From Pseudomonas sp. MPC6 (GTDB taxonomy: Bacteria; Pseudomonadota; Gammaproteobacteria; Pseudomonadales; Pseudomonadaceae), in NCBI RefSeq assembly GCF_006094435.1, contig NZ_CP034783.1:1267001-1331000 (forward strand): 64,000 bases of DNA, written 5' to 3'. Shown here one piece after another: positions 1 through 7,532 of the stretch; position 1 is the stretch's first letter, and each line of letters starts with the position of its first letter. The notes below the pieces were generated by a model. It had not been told where the DNA came from. It saw only the letters and a program-made list of their open reading frames with translations, and did not search any database. The position numbers and the translations under genes were made by a program.

Positions 1-1
1 G

Positions 2-466
2 CCGTTGTTCATTGTGGTGGTGCTGACCTTGCTGATGCTGCAATTGCGCAGTTTCTCGCGCACGGTGATGGTGTTTCTCACTGCGCCATTGGGGTTGATC
101 GGGGTGACTTTGTTCCTGATGGTGTTTCGTCAGCCGTTTGGTTTTGTGGCCATGCTCGGGACTATCGCCTTGTCCGGGATGATCATGCGTAACTCGGTGA
201 TTCTGGTGGATCAGATCGAGCAGGATATCGCGGCCGGGCTCAAGCCTTGGCAGGCGATTATCGAAGCTACGGTGCGTCGGTTCCGGCCGATCGTGTTGAC
301 GGCGCTCGCGGCGGTGCTGGCGATGATTCCGCTGTCGCGCAGCGTGTTTTTCGGGCCGATGGCGGTGGCGATCATGGGGGGGTTGATTGTGGCCACTGCG
401 TTGACGTTGCTGTTTCTTCCTGCGCTCTACGCCGCCTGGTTCCGAATCAAGAACGAGTCGGTATGA
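2..466 (+). CDS. RND-family efflux permease, C-terminal part (5' end outside window)
   Basis: The reading frame is open from the window edge, so only about the last 154 residues are present. They are strongly hydrophobic, with several membrane segments in the pattern of the final transmembrane bundle of HAE1-type inner-membrane RND pumps. The stretch SGMIMRNSVILVDQIEQD matches the conserved segment after the second large periplasmic domain, and RRFRPIVLTALAAVLAMIP matches the conserved helix that follows. These pumps use proton motive force to expel drugs or other compounds through a tripartite complex. Which subfamily it belongs to, and its partner genes, cannot be judged from the fragment. 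The stop codon lies at the start of a dispersed repeat motif. Confidence 0.85.
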   Translation, partial: PLFIVVVLTLLMLQLRSFSRTVMVFLTAPLGLIGVTLFLMVFRQPFGFVAMLGTIALSGMIMRNSVILVDQIEQDIAAGLKPWQAIIEATVRRFRPIVLTALAAVLAMIPLSRSVFFGPMAVAIMGGLIVATALTLLFLPALYAAWFRIKNESV

Positions 467-866
467 TCTTTTGACCTTGGCGGCCTTCGGGCCGACCAGG
501 TTCTTGTTGGCGGAGTACATATCCGTTGCTGCGGTAACGGCCGCCTATGGTTTCGCCCTTACGGCGAGGCACTTTTTTCAAACGCCAAAAAAGTACCCAA
601 AAAGGCTCGCCCCGGCGTCCGGCCCCTCGCTAAGGCTCGGCGTTCCTTCGCTCCGGTGTCCATCCGGGGACACTGCCCTCCGGTCTGCTTCGCGACGACC
701 TACATGCAGCGTGTTCGACTGCGTCGAACGGCGCTACGCGCCACTCCCCGGATGAACACCTCCACTCAGCCTCCCGAAGGGGCGGGTGGATCAAGATCAA
801 GCGCTGCAGGCGAGCTAACGCTCGGCCTGATGAGTGGTGATAAGCGCCGGTGTACGCCGATCCTTT
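465..866. repeat. Repeat-rich intergenic stretch (dispersed Pseudomonas-type repeat)
   Basis: Together with what follows, 867 bases between the RND gene and the next credible gene carry no protein that I recognise. The segment around 560-840 (AAAAAAGTACCCAAAAAGG followed by GC-rich short inverted repeats) resembles a multicopy intergenic element common in P. fluorescens-group genomes; that resemblance is from memory. The 14-mer GATCTTTTGACCTT occurs at 465-478 and again at 959-972, so direct repeats bracket the segment. Short open frames here lack a ribosome binding site and look like chance. Confidence 0.5.
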
Positions 867-890
867 GTAGGAGCTGGCTTGCCAGCGAAG
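867..890 (+). repeat. Single REP sequence
   Basis: The core GTAGGAGCTGGCTTGCCAGC is the same as in the doublets near 7434, 20466 and 48067. No full inverted mate is visible here, so it is a singlet or a decayed doublet. Confidence 0.75.
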
Positions 891-1139
891 ACGGCCTGCC
901 AGCCGACCAATCTCTTTCGGATGTACGCTGACCCAAGGTAGGAGCTGCCGAAGGCTGCGATCTTTTGACCTTGATCTTCGGCGGCCGCGAAAGCGGCCTC
1001 AAAATCGACGATGTTTATCAATTAGTCAAAACAGCAGAACTTTCCCACAAGATTTTCAGGTTGTCCGTCGGAAGCCCGATCTCTAGCCTTTGATTGTCGC
1101 TGCCGATTCAGCGACCGGGACTGCAAGCCCGCCGATAGT

Positions 1140-1169
1140 TTGTTAGGCGCCTACAGGCGCACCTATAAT
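1140..1169 (+). promoter_or_regulatory. Promoter of the DUF6124-like gene, dyad in the spacer
   Basis: A perfect -10 TATAAT lies at 1164-1169 and a fair -35 TTGTTA at 1140-1145, with 18 bases between them. The spacer holds the perfect inverted repeat GCGCCT-AC-AGGCGC (1147-1160). Transcription would begin near 1176. The assignment is by sequence only. Confidence 0.6.
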
Positions 1170-1170
1170 C

Positions 1171-1333
1171 GTGGCGCTTCATTTAGCGTCCACCGATTTA
1201 TGGTGGCTGTGTGCGGGAGATCTTCGGGTCTGCCGAGGTTGCCTAACGACTCGGTCTTGCAGACCCGCATACAGCTGCCACCCATCATCTGCAAGTGATG
1301 CTGGCCGCTCCAACGTTCGTTAGGAGCTACAAA
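1171..1333 (+). ncRNA. Structured leader RNA with three-way junction and anti-Shine-Dalgarno loop
   Basis: Pairings seen: a first hairpin 1171-1178 with 1185-1193; an outer stem 1202-1207 with 1277-1282 continued by 1208-1217 with 1264-1273 (three-base bulge 1274-1276). The outer stem encloses hairpin I (1218-1222 with 1227-1231, loop TTCG closed by C-G) and hairpin II (1232-1237 with 1250-1255, 12-base loop). Loop II bases CCTAACGA (1242-1249) are perfectly complementary to TCGTTAGG (1317-1324), which includes part of the Shine-Dalgarno TAGGAG. A smaller hairpin can form at 1283-1300. A local stem GCTCC (1307-1311) with GGAGC (1323-1327) could also hide the ribosome binding site. A role in translational control is inference. 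The first hairpin begins a few bases before the predicted transcription start, so it may be DNA-level only. Confidence 0.6.
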
Positions 1334-1615
1334 ATGATCAAACACAGCCCAAATCCCCCCGATCCAGAAACCGAAAAACTGGCCAGACCCGCTCACCGTC
1401 CCAACCCGATTTTCACTATCCGCCTCAACGTCAATTCCGAAACCCTCCTGGTCCATGCCTGTGAAACCCTTGCCTCAGCCAACGTGATGGCCACCGAGTT
1501 GTCATCCTCCCTGACCGGCCCGACGTGCAATCTGGTGTTGGGCATCCAGCAGATGATTGTGCTGGCAGAGCTGTCCGTGAATCGCGTGCTGGATCATCTC
1601 GATCCGCAGCAGTAG
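1334..1615 (+). CDS. DUF6124-like small protein
   Basis: A 93-residue protein of unknown function. It begins MIKHSPNPPDPETE, is proline-rich at first, and continues with FTIRLNVNSETLLVHACETLASANVMATEL and ends in a helical part (VLGIQQMIVLAELSVNRVLDHLDP). That layout matches the small DUF6124-type proteins found in multiple copies in Pseudomonas; the match is from memory. ATG 1334 is chosen because TAGGAG lies 6-7 bases upstream; an in-frame start at 1295 would lie inside the folded leader. No signal peptide or membrane segment is visible. The gene stands alone with its own promoter, leader and terminator. I cannot assign a role. Confidence 0.75.
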   Translation: MIKHSPNPPDPETEKLARPAHRPNPIFTIRLNVNSETLLVHACETLASANVMATELSSSLTGPTCNLVLGIQQMIVLAELSVNRVLDHLDPQQ

Positions 1616-1622
1616 CACAACC

Positions 1623-1661
1623 AAAAAGCCCGCTGAACCTGTGAAGGCCAGCGGGCTTTTT
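1623..1661 (+). terminator. Rho-independent terminator after the DUF6124-like gene
   Basis: Perfect 13-bp stem AAAAAGCCCGCTG (1623-1635) with CAGCGGGCTTTTT (1649-1661), ending in a run of T. Confidence 0.9.
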
Positions 1662-1702
1662 GTGAATGAGCGTCGTCCGATCAGGCTGACCGAGTCGTGA
1701 TC

Positions 1703-1728
1703 ATCGCGAGCGAGCATTGCTCCTACAC
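1703..1728 (-). repeat. Decayed single REP
   Basis: ATCGCGAGCGAGCATTGCTC followed by CTACA matches the minus-strand REP core with a few substitutions. No mate is visible nearby. Confidence 0.55.
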
Positions 1729-1733
1729 CTATC

Positions 1734-1778
1734 TCAGACTTGTCTGATATTGAGATGTGGAGAGCAAAATGCTGTACT
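1734..1778 (+). promoter_or_regulatory. Candidate fic promoter and operator dyads
   Basis: A perfect 14-bp palindrome TCAGACTTGTCTGA (1734-1747) is partly nested within ATCTCA (1731-1736) and TGAGAT (1751-1756). A promoter-like pair TTGAGA (1750-1755) and TGTACT (1773-1778), 17 bases apart, follows at once. A third, imperfect dyad spans 1777-1805. This arrangement fits a repressor site overlapping a promoter, but no regulator is identified. Confidence 0.4.
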
Positions 1779-1814
1779 CAAGACTCAGTTTCATGAGTTT
1801 TTGAGACAGCGCCA

Positions 1815-3161
1815 GTGAAAAAGCCACCCATTCTGAAGGGCAAGTCCGACCCGATTTTCGACCTGTTGGCGCGATCGCCCCACAAGGAACGTCTCTCGGA
1901 CTACCTCGCCCTGCTTATGCCGATGGACGATCAGGGGCGTTACCTTCCGTTCGATGAATTGCGCTACCGCTGGCCGCCGGGGCTGGATTCGAAGCTGTGC
2001 TGGGCTCTGGTCAAGAAAGCCCGTACTGCCCAGTACTCAACCCTTCTGCCCTTGGGCGAGCCGATCCAGTGGGGCAAGTGTGTACTGACGCCACTGGCGC
2101 AAAAGGCGATGTCCATCGTCGACCGACAAGCGACGACTGCCGCGCTGGAATACATGACCAGCCAGATCGGTGAGCACGCGCACTTCAGTTATCTGCTCAA
2201 CGATTTGATTGAAGACGAAGCCATCAGCAGCAGCCAGCTTGAAGGCGCGGCAACCACCACGCGGGTGGCCAAAGACATGCTCAAGCGCAAGCGCCTGCCG
2301 CGTACGCCGGATGAGCGCATGGTGATCGGCAATTACAAGATGATGAACTTCGCCTGGGAGCACCGTTATGAACCCTTGAGTCTCGAGCTGATCACAGCGA
2401 TGCATCGCGTCGGTGTGGAAGGCATTGATGACGCGCAATATTCGCCGGGGGATTTCAGGGATAACGATGACGTGGTGGTGCAGGATGGCGAAGGCAACAC
2501 CGTCCATGCGCCACCCCCGGCAGCGGGGCTGGCTTTACGATTGCAGATGTTGGCGAAGTGGATCAATCAGTCTCACAACGATCCCGATCACGCGGATTAC
2601 CTTCATCCGTTGATCAAAGGCATCGCCCTGCATTTTGCACTGGGCTATGAACATCCTTTTCGCGATGGTAACGGCCGGGTCGCGCGCGCGTTGTTTTACT
2701 GGTTCATGTTCAAGAATGACTTCTCGGCCTTTCGCTACATCGCGATCAGCATTTTGTTGCGCAACGCGCCGCTGAAGTACGGGCGCTCGTATCTGAATAC
2801 CGAAGCCGACGATCTGGACCTGACCTATTTCATCGATTTCCAGTGCTCGGTCATCCTGCGGGCTGTCAGCAGTTTTACCGAGGCTTATCGGAAGAGCCTG
2901 GCCTATGCCGACACCTTTGATCGATGGCTAATGGCGTCAGGCTTTTTCGACCAGCTCACCGAGAAACAGCGAACCGTGTACCAAGTGGCCAAGAGTGGCA
3001 TGGCCAAGGAGTTCACGGCGGTCAATGTGAAGGAGAATCTGGGTTGTTCCTACAACACCGCGTCGGCGACCTTGAACGGGTTGGTGGCGCTGAAGGTGTT
3101 CGAGAAGAGGAAGATGGGACGGGAGTGGGTGTTCTTTCTGCGGGCGGCATCGACGCCCTGA
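1815..3161 (+). CDS. Fic-family protein (predicted AMPylase) with C-terminal winged helix
   Basis: Fic enzymes usually transfer AMP from ATP to hydroxyl side chains of target proteins. The catalytic motif HPFRDGNGR is intact from His280, so the protein should be active. An inhibitory motif of the form S-x-x-x-E-G (S139 to G144, within SSSQLEG) lies upstream in the same chain, which fits a class II self-inhibited Fic protein. The C-terminal 60 residues (NVKENLGCSYNTASATLNGL region) look like a winged helix-turn-helix and could bind DNA. GTG 1815 is the first start after an in-frame stop at 1794; its ribosome binding site is weak. The gene is solitary, with no antitoxin partner beside it. The target is unknown. 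Confidence 0.9.
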   Translation: MKKPPILKGKSDPIFDLLARSPHKERLSDYLALLMPMDDQGRYLPFDELRYRWPPGLDSKLCWALVKKARTAQYSTLLPLGEPIQWGKCVLTPLAQKAMSIVDRQATTAALEYMTSQIGEHAHFSYLLNDLIEDEAISSSQLEGAATTTRVAKDMLKRKRLPRTPDERMVIGNYKMMNFAWEHRYEPLSLELITAMHRVGVEGIDDAQYSPGDFRDNDDVVVQDGEGNTVHAPPPAAGLALRLQMLAKWINQSHNDPDHADYLHPLIKGIALHFALGYEHPFRDGNGRVARALFYWFMFKNDFSAFRYIAISILLRNAPLKYGRSYLNTEADDLDLTYFIDFQCSVILRAVSSFTEAYRKSLAYADTFDRWLMASGFFDQLTEKQRTVYQVAKSGMAKEFTAVNVKENLGCSYNTASATLNGLVALKVFEKRKMGREWVFFLRAASTP

Positions 3162-3248
3162 ATCATTGCGTGAGCGCGTGCTCCGGGCGGTGTTCCGATG
3201 AAGGCGGGCTGACTGCCGACCAACCTCTTGCAGATATACCCGGTCAGC

Positions 3249-3350
3249 TGTGGGAGCGAGCTTGCTCGCGATGGACGGCAACGATGACGCGGGCTGTCTG
3301 GATGAACGCGCCGTTCTGGAGCCCATCGCGAGCAAGCTCGCTCCTACAGG
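3249..3350. repeat. REP doublet (REPIN-like)
   Basis: TGTGGGAGCGAGCTTGCTCG at the left and its inverted copy ending CTCCTACAGG at the right, about 55 bases apart. It lies between the convergent fic and DUF4197 genes. Confidence 0.85.
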
Positions 3351-3366
3351 TGTTTTGTGCTGAAGC

Positions 3367-4056
3367 CTAGAGCGTACCGAAGACTTTTTTCGCCAGGCTG
3401 GTCGCCGCAGCTGCCGGGTTCTGGCGAATGGTTTCTTCCTGTTTGCCGATCATCTCGAACAAACCGTTCAATGCCTGCTCGGTTACATAGCTTTCGATGT
3501 TGGCATTTTTCGCATCCACTACACCCAGCGTTGCAGCCTGGCCCGCGAACGAGTTGTACTGCTTGGCCAGGCCAACCTGGTCGGTGGCTTGCTTGACGAT
3601 CGGCAGGAACTTGACGCGGATCTGTTCGCGACTGGTTTTGCTCAGGTACTGCGTGGCCGAGTCATTGCCGCCGCTGAGAATTCCTTTGGCATCCTCCACG
3701 CTCATCTTCTTCACCGCGTCCACCAGGATCGGCTGGGCCTGGGTGACGGCGGTTTCCGCCGCCTTGTTCATGCTGGTTTCCAGTTGATCGACCTGGGCGC
3801 CCATGCCGAACTGTTTCATTTTGCTGGCGACCTTGCCCAGGTTGCCCGGCAATTCGATTTTCACCTCCGGGTTGTTGCTGAAGCCGCCAGGCGTGCCCAG
3901 CTGCTTCACGGCCAGTTGCGCGCCCTGGGTCAGGGCATCTTTCAGGCCGCCGGTGGCGTCCTTTTGCGACAGGTCGCTGAGCGACAGCGCCAGGGCGCTG
4001 GCGCAGAACATCAAACCTGCGCACAGGCCGGCGAGACGAAGGGTAGGGCGGAGCAT
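3367..4056 (-). CDS. DUF4197 domain-containing exported protein
   Basis: A 229-residue protein with a typical signal peptide (about residues 1-23, ending CASALALS), so it is probably periplasmic. The rest is mostly helical and carries segments typical of DUF4197, such as GLKDALTQGAQLAVKQLGTPGGF near the start and VTEQALNGLFEMIGKQEETIRQNPAA near the end. No enzyme motif is visible. It lies 23 bases downstream of the ybaY-like gene on the same strand, so the two are probably co-transcribed. Function unknown. Confidence 0.85.
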   Translation of the reverse strand: MLRPTLRLAGLCAGLMFCASALALSLSDLSQKDATGGLKDALTQGAQLAVKQLGTPGGFSNNPEVKIELPGNLGKVASKMKQFGMGAQVDQLETSMNKAAETAVTQAQPILVDAVKKMSVEDAKGILSGGNDSATQYLSKTSREQIRVKFLPIVKQATDQVGLAKQYNSFAGQAATLGVVDAKNANIESYVTEQALNGLFEMIGKQEETIRQNPAAAATSLAKKVFGTL

Positions 4057-4079
4057 GGTGGCTTCCTTGTTCGAAAAAA

Positions 4080-4478
4080 TTAGCGGACGGCGTGGACGCG
4101 GACTTTCAGCGATTGCGGGTCGCTGCCATCAAGCTGTACGGCGTGTTGAGTGGTGGTGGTATACATCAGTTTGCCATCCACCTCGATCCGCGCGCTGACC
4201 GAATATTGATGGCCGGGTTGGACCTGGGCCGGATCGTAGCTCAGTTGAAACGGCAGCGGCACCTGGCCTTTGACCGGGCCTTTCTGTTCGTCGAGAACCA
4301 CGGCGGGGGCGTCGGCCAGGGACACGTCCTGCAGGCTGACGCTCAAGGTGGCGTTCGGCGGCAGGGCGATGCGTTGCAGGTAATATACTTCGCCTTCGAG
4401 GCTGGGTTTAGCGGCAGGTTGTATCAACTGACAGGCACCCAGCAAGGTGGCGATGGCCAATAGAGAAAGTTTTTTCAT
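4080..4478 (-). CDS. YbaY-family lipoprotein
   Basis: A 132-residue protein with a lipoprotein signal peptide and lipobox LLGAC (Cys16), so it should be lipid-anchored in the envelope. The mature part (GEVYYLQRIALPPNATLSVS and later VQPGHQYSVSARIEVDGKLMY) follows the beta-sandwich pattern of the YbaY/YscW-like family. Members are often annotated as glycosylation- or secretion-associated lipoproteins, but their role is unclear. It lies between plsB upstream and the DUF4197 gene downstream, all on the minus strand with short gaps. Confidence 0.8.
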   Translation of the reverse strand: MKKLSLLAIATLLGACQLIQPAAKPSLEGEVYYLQRIALPPNATLSVSLQDVSLADAPAVVLDEQKGPVKGQVPLPFQLSYDPAQVQPGHQYSVSARIEVDGKLMYTTTTQHAVQLDGSDPQSLKVRVHAVR

Positions 4479-4528
4479 CGTAAATCTCCGTATTTAAGGC
4501 GCCAGAAGAAGATGACGCCTGTGGGAAT

Positions 4529-7033
4529 TTAGTCGGTCTTTGCCGGGTCCGCGACCTGATCCGCCGCATCTTCACTGCGATGCAGCGCGACCTGCCGGAT
4601 CGATAAACGAATTTCCGCCGGCAACACCCTTTTTGCTGCGCCTTCGGCCAGCTCACCGAGCAGTTCGTGATAGCCCAGCTTGCCGGCTTCATCGCGCTTG
4701 AGCACGTCGAGGTCGAGCAGGGTCTGGATGAAGTGGCGGAACAGGCTCTTGTCGAAGAATTCCGGGGCGTTCAGGCCATGCAGGATCGACAGGCGCTGGG
4801 CCATGACCGTGCACAGGTCTTCCAGTTCTTCGGCAGTGATGCTGTTCTGGCCGCTGTTGAGCAGCAGGGACACGGTCATGTAGAAGCGTTGCAGGGTCTG
4901 GGCGATGCTTTTCGACAGCAGGGTCAGCAGCACGAAATGCCGTGAGCTCGGTGCCGGACGCAGGTAGACGTCGTTCTCGAAGCGCAGCAGACCTTGTTCG
5001 ACGAACGCCTCGAGCCACTGATCGATTACCGCATCCAGTTCTTCCAGCGGCCAGCGAATGAACAGCTCCGCTTGCAGGTACGGATACAACGCGCGGCTAT
5101 AGCGCAGGATCTGCTCGCGGCTCATGCGCGACGCGCTCTGGAAGAAGCTCGCCAGCAATGATGGCAGGGCGAAGATGTGCAGCACGTTGTTGCGGTAGTA
5201 GGTCATCAGGACGGCGTTCTGCTCGTCCAGGTATAGAATCTTGCCCAGGGCATCGCTCTGCTCGGACAACAGGTTCATGTCTTTCACATGCTCGATCAGC
5301 GCCCGGCCGTCACCTTCCGGCAGGGTGGTGTGCGGCGAGTACGGGACTTTGCGCAGCAGCGCCAGGTACAGGTCGAGTACCCGCGCCATGGCGCGATCAT
5401 CCAGGGCCAGGCGGCTGGTGGACAGCAGCGCCAGGGCCACCAGGTTGACGGGGTTGATCGCCGCGGCTTCGTTCAGATGCTGCGCGACTTTCTGACCGAG
5501 ACGGTGGGTGGTTGCGTTGAGCCAGGCGGGTTTGAACTGCGGGCCTAGTTCCTGCTGGCGCCAATCAGGCTGTTCGCTGTCGAGGAATTGCGCCAGTTTG
5601 ATTGGCTCGCCGAAGTTCACCGCCACCTGGCCGAAACGCTGCTTGAGCGCACCGATGACGTTGAAAATGTCGAAGATCGATTCTTTCTTCTTGCTCGCGC
5701 CACGCAGTTCGCCGAGATAGGTCCGGCCTTCCAGCACGCGCTCGTAACCGATGTACACCGGGATGAATACGATCGGCATCCGCGACGAACGCAGGAAGCT
5801 GCGCAGGGTGATCGCGAGCATCCCGGTTTTTGGCTGCAACATGCGTCCGGTGCGCGAGCGACCGCCCTCGACGAAATACTCGACCGGGAAGCCTTTGGTG
5901 AACAGGGTGTGCAGGTATTCGTTGAACACCGAGGTGTACAGCGGGTTGCCCTTGAAGGTGCGGCGCATGAAGAATGCACCGCCGCGCCGCAACAGGCCGC
6001 CGATCAGCGGCATGTTGAGGTTGATCCCGGCGGCGATGTGCGGCGGGGTCAGGCCGTTGCGGAACAGCAGATAGGACAGCAGCAGGTAGTCGATGTGGCT
6101 GCGATGGCACGGCACGTAGATCACTTCGTGACCCTGGGCGACGTTCTGCACGCCTTCGATGTGGTTGACCTTGATCCCGTCGTAGATCTTGTTCCAGAAC
6201 CAGCTCAGCACCACTTCCAGGAAGCGGATCGCGGTGTAGGTGTAGTCCGAGGCGATCTCGTTGCCGTAGCGCAGGGCCTGGGCCTTGGCTTTCTCCGGGG
6301 AGATGTTCTCGCGCTCGGCTTCGTCGAGGATCGCTTGCTTGACCAGTGGCTGATTGAGCAGACCCTTGACCAGGTTGCGCCGGTGGGAGATGTCCGGGCC
6401 GATGACCGCCGCTTTGAGGTTGCGGAAATGCACCCGCAGAATCCGCTGGGCCATGCGCACGGTGCGCTCGTGGCCCTTGTTGTGATCGATCAGCTCGCGC
6501 AAGTTGATCGGCGCCGAAAACTGCACGCGGGTCTTGCGCCCGAGCACGATGATGCTGAGCAACCGGCGCAGGCGCCCGGTGACCGCCCAGCTGTCGGCGA
6601 ACAGCAGTTTCCACGGGCTCGATTCGCTGTCCGGCGACTGACCCCAGAACACGCTGACCGGAATGATTTGCGCGTCTTCGGCGGCGTTCTGGCTCAGCGC
6701 GCTGACCAGACGGGTCAAGGTCGGTGGCGCCCCGCGTTTGTCCTGACGTCCAAGCCAGTCGGGCGCTGGTGTCAGGTAGAAGAACGCGGCGGGTTCTGCA
6801 AGATTGCCCACCGAGACCGGCAGCACCGGGCGTGGCAAACCGGCCTTGCGGCACTCGGTGTCGACCACGGCGAGGTCGGTCAGCGAAGGATTTTGCAGGA
6901 CGTAGAACACCGGACGGCTGCGGTCGAGGTTGAGGGTGAGCGACGATTGGTTGATCGTCTCCGAGCGAACCCAGAGGTACAACAGTCGGCGCAGGGTGCC
7001 AAACACAAGACGACGGAGCGGGGAACGGGTCAT
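4529..7033 (-). CDS. plsB: Glycerol-3-phosphate 1-O-acyltransferase
   Basis: Catalyses the first acylation in phospholipid synthesis, making lysophosphatidic acid from glycerol-3-phosphate and acyl-ACP or acyl-CoA at the inner membrane. The 834-residue length is usual for the PlsB family. Acyltransferase block I is seen as [11 protein letters not shown] (His and Asp near residues 306-311), then [25 protein letters not shown] and [11 protein letters not shown] (blocks II-IV). ATG 7033 is chosen because [12 protein letters not shown] is the usual Pseudomonas PlsB start; an upstream in-frame TTG at 7066 is less likely. The gene is divergent from the cold-shock gene at 7200. Confidence 0.97.
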   Translation of the reverse strand: MTRSPLRRLVFGTLRRLLYLWVRSETINQSSLTLNLDRSRPVFYVLQNPSLTDLAVVDTECRKAGLPRPVLPVSVGNLAEPAAFFYLTPAPDWLGRQDKRGAPPTLTRLVSALSQNAAEDAQIIPVSVFWGQSPDSESSPWKLLFADSWAVTGRLRRLLSIIVLGRKTRVQFSAPINLRELIDHNKGHERTVRMAQRILRVHFRNLKAAVIGPDISHRRNLVKGLLNQPLVKQAILDEAERENISPEKAKAQALRYGNEIASDYTYTAIRFLEVVLSWFWNKIYDGIKVNHIEGVQNVAQGHEVIYVPCHRSHIDYLLLSYLLFRNGLTPPHIAAGINLNMPLIGGLLRRGGAFFMRRTFKGNPLYTSVFNEYLHTLFTKGFPVEYFVEGGRSRTGRMLQPKTGMLAITLRSFLRSSRMPIVFIPVYIGYERVLEGRTYLGELRGASKKKESIFDIFNVIGALKQRFGQVAVNFGEPIKLAQFLDSEQPDWRQQELGPQFKPAWLNATTHRLGQKVAQHLNEAAAINPVNLVALALLSTSRLALDDRAMARVLDLYLALLRKVPYSPHTTLPEGDGRALIEHVKDMNLLSEQSDALGKILYLDEQNAVLMTYYRNNVLHIFALPSLLASFFQSASRMSREQILRYSRALYPYLQAELFIRWPLEELDAVIDQWLEAFVEQGLLRFENDVYLRPAPSSRHFVLLTLLSKSIAQTLQRFYMTVSLLLNSGQNSITAEELEDLCTVMAQRLSILHGLNAPEFFDKSLFRHFIQTLLDLDVLKRDEAGKLGYHELLGELAEGAAKRVLPAEIRLSIRQVALHRSEDAADQVADPAKTD

Positions 7034-7135
7034 ACGACTTCTGCGTGAGTGGTTGAAACCGAGCAAATGCTCGGGCGGCCGATAGTGTGCCGTATTCGTC
7101 GAAAATCGGCAAAAAAGCGGCTAAGTAAAGTTGAG

Positions 7136-7163
7136 TTGAGAGATTTCGTGACTGTCATATACT
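7136..7163 (+). promoter_or_regulatory. Candidate promoter of the cold-shock gene
   Basis: TTGAGA (7136-7141) and TATACT (7158-7163), 16 bases apart, each match five of six consensus bases. The start would fall about 30 bases before the ATG. Confidence 0.6.
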
Positions 7164-7199
7164 CGCCGCTCAACAATAAAAACAAGGGGGTACCGATTC

Positions 7200-7409
7200 A
7201 TGGCTACGCGCGAAACCGGCAATGTGAAGTGGTTCAACGACGCCAAGGGTTATGGCTTCATCCAGCGCGAGGACGGGGTGGACGTGTTCGTGCACTACCG
7301 CGCGATCCGCGGGGAGGGGCACCGTTCGCTGGCGGAAGGTCAGCAGGTGGAATATGCGGTGGTGACCGGCGAGAAGGGCTTGCAGGCTGAGGATGTGGTG
7401 GGGTTGTAA
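7200..7409 (+). CDS. Cold-shock domain protein (CspA family)
   Basis: A 69-residue single-domain nucleic-acid-binding protein. It starts [16 protein letters not shown] with RNP1 (KGYGFI, about residues 16-21) and has RNP2 as VFVHY (about residues 29-33), the two motifs that bind single-stranded RNA or DNA. Length and layout are those of a free-standing Csp that acts as an RNA chaperone. A GGGGG Shine-Dalgarno lies about 10 bases before the ATG. Which paralogue it is, and whether it responds to cold, cannot be told from sequence. Confidence 0.95.
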   Translation: MATRETGNVKWFNDAKGYGFIQREDGVDVFVHYRAIRGEGHRSLAEGQQVEYAVVTGEKGLQAEDVVGL

Positions 7410-7433
7410 TCCACTCTTCAGATCACCCAAAAC

Positions 7434-7516
7434 CCTGTAGGCGCTGGCTTGCCAGCGAACGCGGTGTGTCAGGCATACCGCGTCGCCAGGTTCGCCAGCA
7501 AGCCGGCTCCTACAGG
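7434..7516. repeat. REP doublet, GGCTTGCCAGC class
   Basis: CCTGTAGGCGCTGGCTTGCC on the left, inverted copy ending GGCTCCTACAGG on the right. Fills the gap between the convergent cold-shock gene and the small unknown gene. Confidence 0.85.
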
Positions 7517-7532
7517 TTTGCTGTGTTGCGGG

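Noticed and set aside
471-931. Small open frames in the first intergenic stretch
   Set aside because: They lie in repeat-like DNA, lack ribosome binding sites and do not look like proteins.
1163-1456. 97-codon minus-strand open frame over the DUF6124 leader
   Set aside because: It covers the promoter and folded leader and runs antisense to the gene; no ribosome binding site.
5588-7048. Long plus-strand open frame opposite plsB
   Set aside because: It is the GC-rich antisense shadow of plsB, with no ribosome binding site and no recognisable protein.
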